Positions 38,759-51,565 of a stretch of DNA of 64,000 nucleotides are shown here, piece after piece. The notes beneath the pieces are model-generated. The model saw only the letters and a list, made by a program, of their open reading frames with translations. It made no database searches and was not told where the DNA came from. The stretch's first letter is position 1. Every line of letters begins with the position of its first letter. Origin of the DNA: Microbispora corallina (GTDB lineage: Bacteria > Actinomycetota > Actinomycetes > Streptosporangiales > Streptosporangiaceae); NCBI RefSeq assembly GCF_016863035.1, contig NZ_BOOC01000001.1, positions 62,001-126,000 on the forward strand. Direction: 5' to 3'. The position numbers and the translations under genes were made by a program.

Positions 38759-40530
38759 CGGACGGCCTGCTCGGGGTCGAGGTCGGCGTCCTGGGCGAGC
38801 AGCGCGCGGTACTCCGGCACCTCCGACAGCAGGTCGGCGTGGCGGCCGACGTGGCTGACCGTGCCGTCCCGCAGCAGCGCGACCCGGTCGGCCAGCAGCA
38901 CGGTCGAGGCGCGGTGGGCCACGACGAGGCCGGTGGCGTCGGCCAGCACCCGGCGCAGCGCCTCCTCCACGAGGGCCTCGGTCTCCACGTCGAGGGCCGA
39001 CAGGGTGTCGTCCAGCACGAGGACGCGCGGCTTGCCGAGGATAGCGCGGGCCAGCGCGAGCCGCTGCCGCTGGCCGCCCGACAGCGACATGCCCTGCTCG
39101 CCGATCCGGGTGTCGAGCCCCCACGGCAGGTCGTACGCGAACGTCGCCTGGGCGATCTCCAGGGCCTCCCGGATCTCGGCGTCCCCGGCGTCGCGGTGGC
39201 CGAGCGCGAGGTTCTCCCTGACGCTCATCGAGAACAGCGTGGGCTCCTCGAACGCGGTGGCGACGACCGAGCGCAGCGACGTGAGCGACAGGTCGCGCAC
39301 GTCGTGGCCGTCGATCGTGACGCGGCCGTCGGTCACGTCGCACAGCCGGGGCACCAGGGCGGTCAGCGTGGTCTTGCCCGAGCCGGTCGCGCCGACCACG
39401 GCGACGGTCTCCCCCGGGCGGACCTCCAGCCAGACGTCGCGCAGCACCGGCCGCTCTGCGCCGGGGAAGCGGAACCCGGCGCCCTCGAAGCGGACGTGGC
39501 CGCGCGGGCGCGGGATGACGGCGCTCCCGCCCACGATGTCCGGGACCGTGCCGAGCACCTCGACCACCCGGTCGGCCGAGCTCATCGCCTCCTGGCCCAT
39601 GGCGAGGATGTAGCCCAGCGACGCCACCGGCCAGACCAGCTGGAGGACGAGCGTCGTGAACGCCACCAGCGTGCCGAGCGTGAGCGCGCCGGCCCCGACG
39701 GCGACCGCGCCGAGCAGGAGCACCATGGCGAGCGTGACGTTGGGGACGACCTCCAGGAACGTGAAGAACCGGGAGGCCAGGCGCACCTTCTCCAGCGACG
39801 TGCGGTGGATGTCCCTGGCGGTGCGGTCGAAGCCGTCGTACACGTGGGCCCGCCGGCCGAAGGCCTTGACGGTGCGGATGCCGACCGCGGCCTCCTCCGC
39901 CAGCGTCGCGAGGTCGCCCTGCTGGTCCTGCACCGTGCGGGAGATCCGGATGTAGCGCCTCTCGAACCGCAGGGACAGCGCGACCACGGGCGCCGCCGAG
40001 GCCGCGACGAGCAGCCCGAGCGGCCAGTACATCCGCAGCAGCACCACGGTCACCGCGGCGAGCTGCAGGATGTTCATGATCAGGAAGAGCACGCCGAAGC
40101 CGAGGAAGCGGCGGATCGTGGACAGGTCCGTGGTGGCCCGCGACAGCAGCTGACCCGACTGCCACTCGCCGTGGAAGCTCATCGGCAGGCGCTGCAGGTG
40201 CCGGTACAGGTCGTCGCGGATGGCCGTCTCCAGGCCGAGGACGGGGCCGGTCTGGGACCAGCGGCGCACGAAGATCAGCACGGCCTCGGAGACGCCCAGG
40301 CCGAGGGCGAGCAGGCCGAGCGGGAGCAGCGCCCCGCGGTCCCCGTGGGTCACCGGGCCGTCGACGATCTCCTTGCCGACCAGCGGGATCACGGTGCCCG
40401 CCGCGATGCCGAGCAGGGCGGCCACCCAGGAGACGACCAGCGCCGGTACGTACGGCCGCAGGTAGGAGCGCAGCCGCCACAGCGAGCGCCACGAGCCGCG
40501 GCCGGCGGGGGGACCTGACGGGTCTGCCAT
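38755..40530 (-). CDS. ABC exporter half-transporter A (degenerate ATP site)
   Basis: A 591-residue ABC exporter half with six membrane helices and an ATPase domain. Walker A GATGSGKTTL and signature LSGGQRQRLALARAIL are normal, but Walker B reads VLVLDDTLSALD, with Asp in place of the catalytic Glu; the switch His is kept in VVAHRASTV. This asymmetry is typical of heterodimeric exporters such as TM287/288 or BmrCD, where one of the two ATP sites is impaired. The ATG at 40530 was chosen at the start of MADPSGPP; a GTG 21 nt upstream is possible. It is the first gene of the pair. Confidence 0.9.
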   Translation of the reverse strand: MADPSGPPAGRGSWRSLWRLRSYLRPYVPALVVSWVAALLGIAAGTVIPLVGKEIVDGPVTHGDRGALLPLGLLALGLGVSEAVLIFVRRWSQTGPVLGLETAIRDDLYRHLQRLPMSFHGEWQSGQLLSRATTDLSTIRRFLGFGVLFLIMNILQLAAVTVVLLRMYWPLGLLVAASAAPVVALSLRFERRYIRISRTVQDQQGDLATLAEEAAVGIRTVKAFGRRAHVYDGFDRTARDIHRTSLEKVRLASRFFTFLEVVPNVTLAMVLLLGAVAVGAGALTLGTLVAFTTLVLQLVWPVASLGYILAMGQEAMSSADRVVEVLGTVPDIVGGSAVIPRPRGHVRFEGAGFRFPGAERPVLRDVWLEVRPGETVAVVGATGSGKTTLTALVPRLCDVTDGRVTIDGHDVRDLSLTSLRSVVATAFEEPTLFSMSVRENLALGHRDAGDAEIREALEIAQATFAYDLPWGLDTRIGEQGMSLSGGQRQRLALARAILGKPRVLVLDDTLSALDVETEALVEEALRRVLADATGLVVAHRASTVLLADRVALLRDGTVSHVGRHADLLSEVPEYRALLAQDADLDPEQAVR

Positions 40531-40729
40531 CGTCGGCGCAGCGCTCCTCACCGGGCGGTCGGACACGATCGGACGACTCGATCTGCCCATGCTCGGTCAG
40601 CGCGCCGCACTCCATCAACCGGTTTTCCGGCGGCTCCCGGTGCTCCAGCCGGCCGCGCCCGCCCCCGAAGCGCACGAAGGCCCGCACGCCCGGCGCGGAG
40701 CCGGGCCGTACGGGCCGTGACGGGCGGGC

Positions 40730-42160
40730 CTAGCGGGGGTGGGCCACCGCGGAGCCGATGGTGTGCACGCGCAGGGCGTTGGTGGAGCCCATGTTCCCGG
40801 GCGGGGAACCGGCCACGATGACGACCTTGTCGCCCTTCTCGCACACCCCGAGGGAAAGCAGCGAGGCCTCGACCTGGCGGACCATGTCGTCGGTGTGGTG
40901 CACGAACGGCACCTCGAAGGTCTCGACGCCCCAGGTGAGCGCGAGCTGGCCGCGCACCTTGGGGTTGGACGTGAACGCCAGCAGCGGGATCGGCGAGCGG
41001 TAGCGCGCCAGCCGCCGGGCGGTCTCGCCGGACATGGTGAACGCCACCAGGGCCTTGGCCTTGACGATCGCGCCGACCTCGGCGGCCGCGCGGGCGATGG
41101 CGCCGCCCGTGGTCTCCGGCAGGCGGTCCAGCGTGTGCTTGGCCTGGAGGGTCGTGCCCTCGGCGGCGACCGCGATGCGGGCCATGGTGGACACCGACTC
41201 GATCGGGTAGGTGCCGACCGAGGTCTCGCCGGACAGCATCACGGCGTCGGCGCCGTCCATCACGGCGTAGGCCACGTCGGACGCCTCGGCGCGGGTGGGC
41301 CGGGGGGCGCTCATCATCGAGTCGAGCATCTGGGTGGCCACGATGACCGGGTGCGCCTTCTCACGGCACAGCTCGATGATGCGGCGCTGGACGATCGGCA
41401 CCTGCTCCAGCGGGAGCTCCACGCCGAGGTCGCCGCGGGCGACCATCACGCCGTCGAAGGCGTCGACGATCTCCTCGAGGCACTCCACCGCCTGCGGCTT
41501 CTCGATCTTGGCGAGGAGCGGCAGGTGGACGCCCTCCTCCTCCATGATCCCCCGGACGAGCGCGGCGTCGCCGGGCGAGCGGACGAACGACAGGGCGATC
41601 ATGTCGAAGCCGCTCCGCAGCGCCCAGCGCAGGTCGGCCTCGTCCTTGTCGGTGAGGGCGGGGGCGGTGACGGCCACGCCCGGCAGGTTCAGGCCCTTGT
41701 TGTCGGAGATCATGCCGCCGATGACCACGCGGGTCACGACGCGGGGGCCCTCGACCGCGGTCACCTCGAGGTTGAGGCGGCCGTCGTCGACGAGGATCGT
41801 GTCGCCCGGGCTGACGTCGCCCGGCAGGCCCTCGTACGTGGTGGAGACCAGGTCGCGGTCGCCCGGCACGTCCTCCGTGGTGATCGTGAACACGTCCCCG
41901 TAGCCGAGCCGCACCGGCCCGGAGGCGAAGCGGCCGACCCGGATCTTGGGACCCTGCAGGTCGGCGAGGACGCCGACGGCGCACCCCAGCTCGTCGGCCG
42001 CGGCCCTGACCCGGTCGAGGATCTCCTTGTGCAGCTCGTGGCTGCCGTGGGACAGGTTGAAACGCGCCACGTTCATGCCGGCCGTGATGAGCTCGCGGAG
42101 GCGCTCCGGAGAGGAGGTGGCGGGTCCCAGGGTACAGACGATCTTTGCTCGACGACTCAC
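40730..42160 (-). CDS. pyk: Pyruvate kinase
   Basis: Pyruvate kinase (476 residues) converts phosphoenolpyruvate and ADP to pyruvate and ATP. The N-terminal KIVCTLGPATSS, the substrate loop FNLSHGSHELH, the active-site signature LLAKIEKPQAVECLEEI with its Lys, and VMVARGDLGVELPLEQVP are present, followed by the C-terminal allosteric domain. The start is GTG at 42160 behind GGGTAGGG. It keeps its backbone place after pdtaR. Confidence 0.97.
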   Translation of the reverse strand: MSRRAKIVCTLGPATSSPERLRELITAGMNVARFNLSHGSHELHKEILDRVRAAADELGCAVGVLADLQGPKIRVGRFASGPVRLGYGDVFTITTEDVPGDRDLVSTTYEGLPGDVSPGDTILVDDGRLNLEVTAVEGPRVVTRVVIGGMISDNKGLNLPGVAVTAPALTDKDEADLRWALRSGFDMIALSFVRSPGDAALVRGIMEEEGVHLPLLAKIEKPQAVECLEEIVDAFDGVMVARGDLGVELPLEQVPIVQRRIIELCREKAHPVIVATQMLDSMMSAPRPTRAEASDVAYAVMDGADAVMLSGETSVGTYPIESVSTMARIAVAAEGTTLQAKHTLDRLPETTGGAIARAAAEVGAIVKAKALVAFTMSGETARRLARYRSPIPLLAFTSNPKVRGQLALTWGVETFEVPFVHHTDDMVRQVEASLLSLGVCEKGDKVVIVAGSPPGNMGSTNALRVHTIGSAVAHPR

Positions 42161-42231
42161 ATGCCCTACCCTAATTGGTACAGACCACTTGATGTGACGG
42201 CGCCCACAGCTGTCGCCTAATGTTCAGACTC

Positions 42232-42260
42232 TTCACGCGATCACGCCCATGGCCTAGCCT
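42232..42260 (+). promoter_or_regulatory. Predicted promoter, leaderless geometry
   Basis: TTCACG at 42232-42237 and TAGCCT at 42255-42260 are 17 bp apart; the -10 ends 8 nt before the ATG of the lipoprotein gene, which has no ribosome site. Confidence 0.5.
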
Positions 42261-42268
42261 TGCCAGCC

Positions 42269-43117
42269 ATGGGACGTACCCGCACATTGGGCGCGATAAC
42301 AGCGCTGCTCACCGTGGCCGCCTGCGGTGGACAGGCTACCCAGTCCGAAGCGCCCCCGAAGGGCGTTTCCGTGACGCTCAACCAGTGGCGCAACGACGAC
42401 CCCGCGCACGCCGTGGAGATCTCCGTCCGCAACGACACCACCACCCCGGTCCGGTTCGTGGACGTCCAGCTCGTCACCGACTCCCTGAAGACCCTGCCGC
42501 CCGAGCGGGTGGACAGCACGCTCGGGCGGACGCCGCGCACCGACCTGCGGATCCCGTACGGCGCGGCGCGCTGCGACCCCGTGAAAATCCCTCCGGTCAA
42601 GCCGGCGACGGTGGTCGCCCACGTCCAGGTCGGGAACGGCCCGGTGCGCCTGGCCCGGTTCCCGGTGCCGCACCCCGACCCCACCCTCGCCATGCTCGTC
42701 GCCAACGAGTGCGGGGCGTACATCCTGCGCCAGTCGGTGGACGTGACGTTCGAGGACGCCTGGGCCCACGTCGGCAAGACCCTGCACGGCACGCTCCTGG
42801 TCAGCAGGAAGGGCGGCGAGGACAGCCTGTCCGTGGACGACCTCGGGAACACCACGCACTTCAACCTCAGGCCGCTGTCGGGGCGGCGCCGGCCCGTGGT
42901 CGTGCTGCCGCCCGGGACGACCCGCCTGGAGATCCCGGTCGAGATCACCCCGGCCCGCTGCGACCCGCACGCGTTCGCCGAGGCGAAGAAGGCCTACCTG
43001 TTCCCCGTCTGGGCCACGGTGGGCAGCGGGCAGGAGCACTGGCTCATCGCGACGCCCCCGCCGCCGGTCCAGGCGACGTTCCTGTCGTACGCGGAGAAGA
43101 CCTGCGGCGTCGGGTGA
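42269..43117 (+). CDS. Putative lipoprotein of unknown function
   Basis: A 282-residue secreted protein. The lipoprotein signal is short (TLGAITALLTVAACGG, lipobox Cys at about residue 19). The mature protein is beta-rich with three Cys and segments such as VEISVRNDTTTPVRFVDVQL, which suggests an immunoglobulin-like or beta-sandwich fold; I do not recognise the family. The ATG at 42269 was chosen over TTG at 42260. A promoter-like pair lies just upstream. Its last 74 bp overlap a convergent DUF2784 gene. Confidence 0.72.
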   Translation: MGRTRTLGAITALLTVAACGGQATQSEAPPKGVSVTLNQWRNDDPAHAVEISVRNDTTTPVRFVDVQLVTDSLKTLPPERVDSTLGRTPRTDLRIPYGAARCDPVKIPPVKPATVVAHVQVGNGPVRLARFPVPHPDPTLAMLVANECGAYILRQSVDVTFEDAWAHVGKTLHGTLLVSRKGGEDSLSVDDLGNTTHFNLRPLSGRRRPVVVLPPGTTRLEIPVEITPARCDPHAFAEAKKAYLFPVWATVGSGQEHWLIATPPPPVQATFLSYAEKTCGVG

Positions 43118-43457
43118 CCACGGCGACGCCCGCCCACGACAGCAGGATGAGGACGACCACGCCGGCGCGCGCCTGCGTGAGGTACTCCCTCGGGTAGACC
43201 ACGCCCGTGATGTAGGTGTCGATGAAGCCGCCCGGCGCGAGGCCGCGCTCCCCCGCGGCGCGGCGCCCCCAGTTCTCCAGGGCCGTCAGCGGGCACTCCA
43301 CGAGGCCGGTGAGCTGCACGAGCGCCCACGCGCACGCCGCGAGGTGCGGCCAGATGAGCCGCGGCCACCGCCACGCGAGGAAGCCGCCCAGGCCGATGTA
43401 CGCGATGACGAGGAAGTGCGACGCCATCGTGGCCTGCCACACGAGCTGATAGATCAT
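43044..43457 (-). CDS. DUF2784 family membrane protein
   Basis: A 137-residue membrane protein with four hydrophobic helices. The sequence ALVQLTGLVECPLTALENWGRR, with the CPLTxLEN motif, and GGFIDTYITGVVYP are hallmarks of DUF2784, whose function is unknown. The ATG at 43457 has GGAGGG 6 nt upstream and gives the family length; a longer in-frame start at 43508 is unlikely. Its 3' end lies inside the convergent lipoprotein gene (74 bp overlap). Confidence 0.85.
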   Translation of the reverse strand: MIYQLVWQATMASHFLVIAYIGLGGFLAWRWPRLIWPHLAACAWALVQLTGLVECPLTALENWGRRAAGERGLAPGGFIDTYITGVVYPREYLTQARAGVVVLILLSWAGVAVVTRRRRSSPRTTGTSPGPAAGASR

Positions 43458-43545
43458 GATCTGCCCTCCGCGCCCCCGAAGGTAGATCGGCTCCCGGCCC
43501 GCGGGCATCCGCCCGCGTACTCATTGTGCTACTCAGGCGGCGCGG

Positions 43546-45228
43546 TCAGGGGGTGAGCGAGGCCGCCTTCGAGGCGCTGGCCACGCCGTGGCCGAAGAAG
43601 CCGTTCTTCGCCGTGCCGCCCTCGCAGAGCTGGCCGCCGTCGGCGCCGCCGTACTGGTAGAGGCGGGGGGACGGGCAGGCCTTCGGGACGGCCGTGGCGT
43701 ACAGCAGCTTCTCGACCCGGCGGGGGTCCATGTAGAGCCCGCCCTTGCCGGGCTTGCCGAAACGGCTGATGATGATCGCCGCGACGCCGGTGACGTGCGG
43801 CGCGGCCATCGAGGTGCCCTCCATGTACTGGTAGTAGGCGCACCTGCCGCCGTGGCAGTCGCGCACGACGGCGGAGGTCTTGGGCCGGCCCGACTTGTCG
43901 ATCAGGCCCTGGGCCCGCAGCGCCGCCTCCGGCGCGGCGGCCAGGATCTGCCTGCTCTCGCCCCGCAGGGCGGTGCCGCCGTCGAAGACGTCGCCTCCGG
44001 GCGCAGCGATGTCGGTCTGCTCGGTCCCGTAGTCGGAGTAGCCGGCCTTGCGCCCGCTCGGGCCGACGGACGACACCGAGATCACGCCGGGGAGCTCGGC
44101 CGGGACGTCGATGCACGAGTTGTCGATGGTCCGCAGCCGCTCGGAGCCGGGCGGATAGTCGGGGCTGGCGGTGTCCTTCGTCGGCTTGCCGAGATCGTGG
44201 CCGCTGTTGCCGATCGCGCTGATCAGCGTGACCCCGCGCGCCCGGGCGTAGTTCACGGCCCGGCGCATGCCCTCGAGGATGGCCCGCTGCTCCAGCCGGG
44301 CCGCCCGCGAGTCCTGCGGGTTGTTCGGGCAGTTGTACGTCCAGGGGTCGACGTAGAAGCTCATGTTGACCACGTCCACGCCCACGTCGGCGGCGTACGT
44401 CAGGGCGTCCATGGTCGGCTTGAGGAAGAAGAAGCCGGAGTCGGTGCCGGCCCGGAGGTTGACCAGCGACACGCCGGGGGCGACCCCGCTCACGCCGATC
44501 CCGTTGATCGGGGAGCCGATCGTGCTGGCGACGTGGGTGCCGTGGCCGTCGTCGTCCTCGTCGGCCGGGTCCTTGCAGCCCGCGTGCTCGCAGGGGCCGT
44601 CGAGCTTCTTTCCGTTGGGGTCGTTCGGGGTGTCGGTGACGAAGTTGCGGCTGAGCGCGCGGTTGAAGTTGGGCGCGATGTCGGGGTGGCGCCCGTCCAC
44701 GCCGGTGTCGATGATGCCGACCAGGACCTTGTGGCTCCCCCTGGCCGTGGCGTACGAGCCGGACGGGGTGGCGCCGATCATCCGCATGTCCCACTGCCGG
44801 TCCGACAGCGGGTCGCCGGCCCGGGCCCGGCGGGCGGTCTCCGCTCCGGACGTGCCCCTCGCCACGCTCGACGCGCCGCCCGCCGGCGCGGCGGCCCCGG
44901 CGGCCCCGGCGGCGGTGTCGTCGGCGGCCCTGCCGATCGCGCGGTCGGCGGTGACGCCCACGACCGAGGAGGAGGCGCCGAGGCGGTCGGGCGAGCCGGC
45001 CCTGACGATGAGGTAGCCGAGACGGTCGTCCCGGCCCTCCACCACACCTCCGGCGGCTATCACGTCGCGCGTGGCGGCGGCCCGGGCGCCGTCGGCGTAG
45101 AACACCAGGTAGTCGCGCAGAGGTCCGGCCGGGCTCCGTGACCCGGCCCCCGTGGCGGCCACGCCGCCGACTCCGGCCAGCAGCGCGAGCGCCGCGGCCG
45201 CCCCCGTGAGCCGCCCCCGTACGTTCAA
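43546..45228 (-). CDS. Secreted subtilisin-like serine protease (S8)
   Basis: A 560-residue exported protease. A signal peptide (RLTGAAAALALLAGVGGVAA) is followed by an I9-like prodomain (DYLVFYADGARAAATRDV). The S8 catalytic domain begins near residue 165. The triad is Asp174 (GIIDTGVDG), His229 (DGHGTHVAS) and Ser473 (GTSMAAPHVT), with oxyanion Asn341 (IGNSGHD). Several Cys (EHAG-CKD, YNCPNN, NSCID, DCHGGRC) suggest disulfides. TTG at 45228-45226 was chosen because AGGAGG lies 4 nt upstream and it yields a classical signal peptide; ATG at 45255 is the alternative. Confidence 0.9.
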   Translation of the reverse strand: MNVRGRLTGAAAALALLAGVGGVAATGAGSRSPAGPLRDYLVFYADGARAAATRDVIAAGGVVEGRDDRLGYLIVRAGSPDRLGASSSVVGVTADRAIGRAADDTAAGAAGAAAPAGGASSVARGTSGAETARRARAGDPLSDRQWDMRMIGATPSGSYATARGSHKVLVGIIDTGVDGRHPDIAPNFNRALSRNFVTDTPNDPNGKKLDGPCEHAGCKDPADEDDDGHGTHVASTIGSPINGIGVSGVAPGVSLVNLRAGTDSGFFFLKPTMDALTYAADVGVDVVNMSFYVDPWTYNCPNNPQDSRAARLEQRAILEGMRRAVNYARARGVTLISAIGNSGHDLGKPTKDTASPDYPPGSERLRTIDNSCIDVPAELPGVISVSSVGPSGRKAGYSDYGTEQTDIAAPGGDVFDGGTALRGESRQILAAAPEAALRAQGLIDKSGRPKTSAVVRDCHGGRCAYYQYMEGTSMAAPHVTGVAAIIISRFGKPGKGGLYMDPRRVEKLLYATAVPKACPSPRLYQYGGADGGQLCEGGTAKNGFFGHGVASASKAASLTP

Positions 45229-45380
45229 CGATCCTCCTCGATCCGGGATCAGCATCTTTCAGGGGGCCGGGTCGCGCGCGCAACCCAACCACCCAAATTC
45301 GGATATTCCCGATTTGTGCCACTATCGCCGCGGCGGGGTCCCCTTCCGCCGCGGCGACCGGCGTTCAGATCACGCGCCCG

Positions 45381-46865
45381 TCACACCAGCGGGCGGGCGG
45401 TCGGGGGGATGGCGACGGGCAGGGCCGTGCGGCCGGACAGGTACCGGTCCACGGCGGCCGCGGCCGAACGCCCCTCGGCGATGGCCCACACGATCAGCGA
45501 CTGCCCGCGGCCCATGTCGCCGGCGGCGAAGACGCCCTCGACCGCCGTCTCGTAGGACTTCCCGCGGGCCACGTTGCCCCGCGGGTCGAAGAACGCGGCC
45601 GGGTCGCCGGCCAGCGCCGCGAGGCCGTCGAGCAGCGGGCCCCTCTCCGGGCCCAGGAAGCCCATGGCGAGCGTGACGAGACCGGCGGGGATCTCCCGCT
45701 CGGTGCCCGGGATCGGCCGGAACCCGTTCGCCGGGCCCTCGACCTCGACCAGGCGCAGCGCCCGGACGTTGCCCTCCTCGTCGCCGACGAACTCGGTGGT
45801 GGAGACCGCGTAGACCCGGTCGCCTCCCCCGGCCTCCAGCTCCTCGTGGGCGCTCTCCATCTTGAACAGCATCGGGTACGTCGGCCACGGCTGGGCGTCC
45901 GGGCGGGACTCCGGCGGCCTCGGCATGATCTCCAGCTGGGTCACGGTCAGCGCGCCCTGGCGGATCGCCGTGCCGATGCAGTCGGCGCCGGTGTCGCCGC
46001 CGCCGATCACGACGACGTGCTTGCCCTCGGCCGAGATCGCAGGCTCGGCCAGGTCGCCCTGCTGCACCCGGTTGGCCAGCGGGAGGTACTCCATGGCCTG
46101 GTGGACGCCCTTGAGCTCGCGGCCGGGCACCGGCAGGTCGCGCCAGGCGGTGGCGCCGCCCGCGAGCACGACGGCGTCGAACTCCTCGCGGAGCTGCGCC
46201 ACCGTGACGTCCACCCCGACGTTCACAGAGGTGCGGAACTCGGTGCCCTCGGCCTCCATCTGGGCCAGGCGCCGGTCGACGTGCCGCTTCTCCATCTTGA
46301 ACTCGGGGATGCCGTACCGCAGGAGGCCGCCGATCCGGTCGGCCCGCTCGAACACGACGACGTCGTGACCGGCCCGGGTGAGCTGCTGGGCGGCGGCCAG
46401 ACCGGCCGGGCCCGAGCCCACCACGGCGACGCGGCGGCCCGTCCTGACGGCGGGCGGCTGCGGGGCCACCCAGCCCTCGGCGAAGGCGCGGTCGATGATC
46501 TCGACTTCGACCCGCTTGATCGCGACGGGGTCGGCGTTGATCCCGAGGACGCAGGCCGACTCGCACGGAGCCGGGCACAGGCGGCCGGTGAACTCGGGGA
46601 AGTTGTTGGTGGCGTGCAGCCGCTCGATCGCCTCGCGCCAGTCGTCGCGGTAGACGAGGTCGTTCCACTCGGGGATGAGGTTCCCGAGCGGGCAGCCGTT
46701 GTGGCAGAACGGGATGCCGCAGTCCATGCAGCGGGCCGCCTGCCTGGTCAGCGCCGGTCGCGGGAAGTCCTCGTAGACCTCCCGCCAGTCGCGGATGCGC
46801 ACGTCGACGGGACGGCGTGCCGGCAGCTCGCGCCCGTGTGCCAGGAACCCCTTCGGGTCGGCCAT
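45381..46865 (-). CDS. gltD: Glutamate synthase (NADPH) small subunit
   Basis: GltD (494 residues) passes electrons from NADPH through FAD and Fe-S clusters to GltB. The N-terminal cysteine clusters CMDCGIPFCHNGCP and CPAPCESAC bind 4Fe-4S; the FAD site is VAVVGSGPAGLAAAQQL and the NADPH site VVVIGGGDTGADCIGTA. The closing FAAGDMGRGQSLIVWAI is typical. It follows gltB by 15 nt on the same strand and is surely co-transcribed. Confidence 0.97.
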   Translation of the reverse strand: MADPKGFLAHGRELPARRPVDVRIRDWREVYEDFPRPALTRQAARCMDCGIPFCHNGCPLGNLIPEWNDLVYRDDWREAIERLHATNNFPEFTGRLCPAPCESACVLGINADPVAIKRVEVEIIDRAFAEGWVAPQPPAVRTGRRVAVVGSGPAGLAAAQQLTRAGHDVVVFERADRIGGLLRYGIPEFKMEKRHVDRRLAQMEAEGTEFRTSVNVGVDVTVAQLREEFDAVVLAGGATAWRDLPVPGRELKGVHQAMEYLPLANRVQQGDLAEPAISAEGKHVVVIGGGDTGADCIGTAIRQGALTVTQLEIMPRPPESRPDAQPWPTYPMLFKMESAHEELEAGGGDRVYAVSTTEFVGDEEGNVRALRLVEVEGPANGFRPIPGTEREIPAGLVTLAMGFLGPERGPLLDGLAALAGDPAAFFDPRGNVARGKSYETAVEGVFAAGDMGRGQSLIVWAIAEGRSAAAAVDRYLSGRTALPVAIPPTARPLV

Positions 46866-46880
46866 CGGTGTACCCCCCTC

Positions 46881-51407
<4,527 letters not shown>

Positions 51408-51565
51408 GTAGTCACTCCCGTCGTCATCGTCTGCGCGTAACAGAGGGACGACGTTGGCCCTGCTGCGGTTGTGGTGAGTAGAGATTACCGCACCCTGCCG
51501 GAATAGTGCCCCCCCGGTCCACTTCGCGAACCTTCACTGGTTAACACCATGGATACAGTTGCCGC

